Part shown: in pieces, positions 54,364-55,672 of the stretch
How positions within the stretch are numbered: the first letter of the stretch is position 1
How the letters are laid out: every line of letters starts with the position of its first letter
Source: Silicimonas sp.
GTDB lineage: Bacteria; Pseudomonadota; Alphaproteobacteria; Rhodobacterales; Rhodobacteraceae
Reading direction: 5' to 3'
Assembly: GCA_013002465.1 (NCBI GenBank)
Contig: JABDJO010000025.1
Span: forward strand, 1-55,672
DNA length: 55,672 nt
Program-made: the position numbers and the translations under genes
The notes under the pieces: model-generated
What the model was told of the DNA's origin: nothing
What the model saw: the letters and a program-made list of their open reading frames with translations, nothing else
Database searches by the model: none

Positions 54364-55672
54364 ATGTTGGATCAGACCCAGGGCCCACGCAGGAAAATTG
54401 CGATTGTGGGGGGCGGCATTTCGGGCTTGTCCGCGGCCTATTACCTGTCGGCCCATCACGATGTGACATTGTTTGAGGCCGACAACCGTTTGGGCGGGCA
54501 TGCTCGCACTGTCCTGGCGGGGAAGAACGGCGATCAACCTGTGGATACCGGGTTCATTGTGTTCAACTATGCCACCTATCCCTATCTTACGCGTCTTTTC
54601 CGCGATCTCGACGTGCCGGTCATGAAAAGCCACATGAGTTTCGGCGCAAGCATTGACGACGGCCGGTTCGAATACGGTCTGAACAACCTGCGCGCCTTGA
54701 TCGGGCAGAAGCGCAATCTGTTGCGCCCGCAATACTACGGCATGATCCGCGACATCCTGCGATTTGGCAAACGCGCCGAAGCAGCGGCGACTGACGACGA
54801 GAAAACCATCGGTGATCTGGTCGATGAACTGCGGTTAGGAAGTTGGTTTCGCAAGAACTATCTGATGCCGATGTGTGGTGCGATCTGGTCAACACCTGTC
54901 GAAGACGTTGACCAGTTTCCAGCGCGTTCGATTGTGCGGTTCTTTCGCAATCACGCGCTTTTGGCAGGTCTGGCCGAGCATCAGTGGTGGACGGTCAGGG
55001 GTGGCAGCATTGAATACGTGCGCCGACTTCAGTCCGCCCTTGTCGCCCGGGGCTGTGACATCCGCACTTCGGCACCTGTTACTCGTGTCAGCCGCGACGA
55101 CTTTGGCGTCATCGTTGGGTTTGGTGCGGGTGAGCTTCAGACCTTCGATGACCTGATCCTTGCCTGCCATTCCGACCAGGCCCTGGCGATCCTTGGCGAC
55201 CAGGCGACAACCGCCGAAACCCAGTCCCTTGGGGCGATCCGGTATCAGACCAATCGTGCGGTTCTGCATTCTGATGCGTGCCAGATGCCGAAAAGGCGCG
55301 ATTGCTGGGCAAGTTGGTCTTACCGATCACAGGCGGGTTCCATCGGAGTCACCTATTGGATGAACAAGCTGCAAGGCATTCCCGAGAACGACCCACTTTT
55401 TGTCACTTTGAACCCGACCCGGCCCATTCCGCCCCAGAAGGTCTATGACGAGGTTGAGTTCGCTCATCCGATCTTTGATGCCCACGCCCTTGCTGCTCAG
55501 ACGCGGCTGCGTGCCCTTCAGGGCGAGAACCGGACCTGGTTTGCGGGTGCCTATCACCGCCACGGATTTCACGAAGACGGCATTGCCAGTGCAATGCGGA
55601 TCGTGCGCGCCATCAACGAAACTTCCGACCTAAAAGGACACCCCAGTGCGTTTGACCGACAAAGCCCTGAAG
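54364..55672 (+). CDS. FAD-dependent oxidoreductase, amine-oxidase-like (3' end outside window)
   Basis: 436 codons are visible without a stop. The dinucleotide loop IAIVGGGISGLSAAYYLS (about residues 13-30) and the following EADNRLGGHA are those of NAD(P)-binding Rossmann/amine-oxidase-like flavoproteins. WWTVRGGSIEYVRRL and WFAGAYHRHGFHEDGIASA belong to the branch found with DUF1365 and cyclopropane-synthase-like genes. It probably oxidises or desaturates a lipid. It lies just downstream of an RpoE-type promoter, with GAGGA before the ATG. The protein should end shortly after the window. A GTG at 55646 with AAAGGA upstream could start the next, overlapping gene. Confidence 0.88.
   Translation, partial: MLDQTQGPRRKIAIVGGGISGLSAAYYLSAHHDVTLFEADNRLGGHARTVLAGKNGDQPVDTGFIVFNYATYPYLTRLFRDLDVPVMKSHMSFGASIDDGRFEYGLNNLRALIGQKRNLLRPQYYGMIRDILRFGKRAEAAATDDEKTIGDLVDELRLGSWFRKNYLMPMCGAIWSTPVEDVDQFPARSIVRFFRNHALLAGLAEHQWWTVRGGSIEYVRRLQSALVARGCDIRTSAPVTRVSRDDFGVIVGFGAGELQTFDDLILACHSDQALAILGDQATTAETQSLGAIRYQTNRAVLHSDACQMPKRRDCWASWSYRSQAGSIGVTYWMNKLQGIPENDPLFVTLNPTRPIPPQKVYDEVEFAHPIFDAHALAAQTRLRALQGENRTWFAGAYHRHGFHEDGIASAMRIVRAINETSDLKGHPSAFDRQSPE

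Overview
The window looks like chromosomal DNA of an alphaproteobacterium of the Rhodobacteraceae (Roseobacter group). The evidence is the GC-rich, densely packed coding, the many four-base start/stop overlaps, and gene families typical of the group (ChrR-controlled RpoE, DUF1467 next to methylmalonyl-CoA epimerase, DUF4167, the mlaFE-alr and lptFGD-surA-pdxA-rsmA runs). I found no rRNA, tRNA, CRISPR array, complete insertion sequence or prophage. Most genes are housekeeping. This attribution rests on recognition of protein families; no search was run. LAYOUT. 1-4.2 kb: tandem small c-type cytochromes (one cut by the window edge), a DMT/DUF606 membrane protein, the lolCD lipoprotein-release transporter, diacylglycerol kinase and an ArsC-like reductase. 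4.3-9.7 kb: radA, cvpA, purF and a DUF2199 gene on the minus strand. The 675-base gap between cvpA and purF has no convincing gene but holds a chain of hairpins and an intrinsic terminator in front of purF. 9.8-12.4 kb: an overlapping alr-mlaE-mlaF operon. 12.4-18 kb: single genes, including a winged-helix/alpha-beta hydrolase fusion and two very small membrane peptides (36 and 57 residues). 18-25.2 kb: carB, a GT-C-type membrane glycosyltransferase and aspS. 25.2-29 kb: an accessory stretch with an acetyltransferase translationally coupled to a BglII-family restriction endonuclease, then a secreted caspase-like protein and an MT-A70 adenine methyltransferase on the opposite strand. 29-37.5 kb: a response regulator, mce-DUF1467, EI24/nitroreductase, a PhyH dioxygenase with a histone-deacetylase-like hydrolase, a TetR regulator, mazG and an agmatinase. 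37.5-40.4 kb: prfA-prmC and DUF4167. 40.4-47.8 kb: a six-gene outer-membrane operon, lptF-lptG-lptD-surA-pdxA-rsmA. 48-51.1 kb: ychF, trpA and a beta-keto acid cleavage enzyme. 51.3-55.7 kb: an ECF sigma factor with its ChrR anti-sigma factor, an SDR, a DUF1365 protein and a flavin oxidoreductase cut by the window end. MOST STRIKING. The RpoE-ChrR block carries three copies of one promoter architecture (TGATCC, 16 bases, CGTATC or CGTATT). They lie before the sigma gene, before the flavin oxidoreductase on the plus strand, and before DUF1365-SDR on the minus strand. The sequence therefore suggests a compact, self-contained envelope-stress regulon (by family knowledge a singlet-oxygen response) acting on membrane lipids. 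Two of the three promoters place the predicted transcript start within a few bases of a start codon. The second candidate system is the endonuclease/caspase/methyltransferase island. The third is the structured cvpA-purF leader, which may encode an unrecognised RNA.
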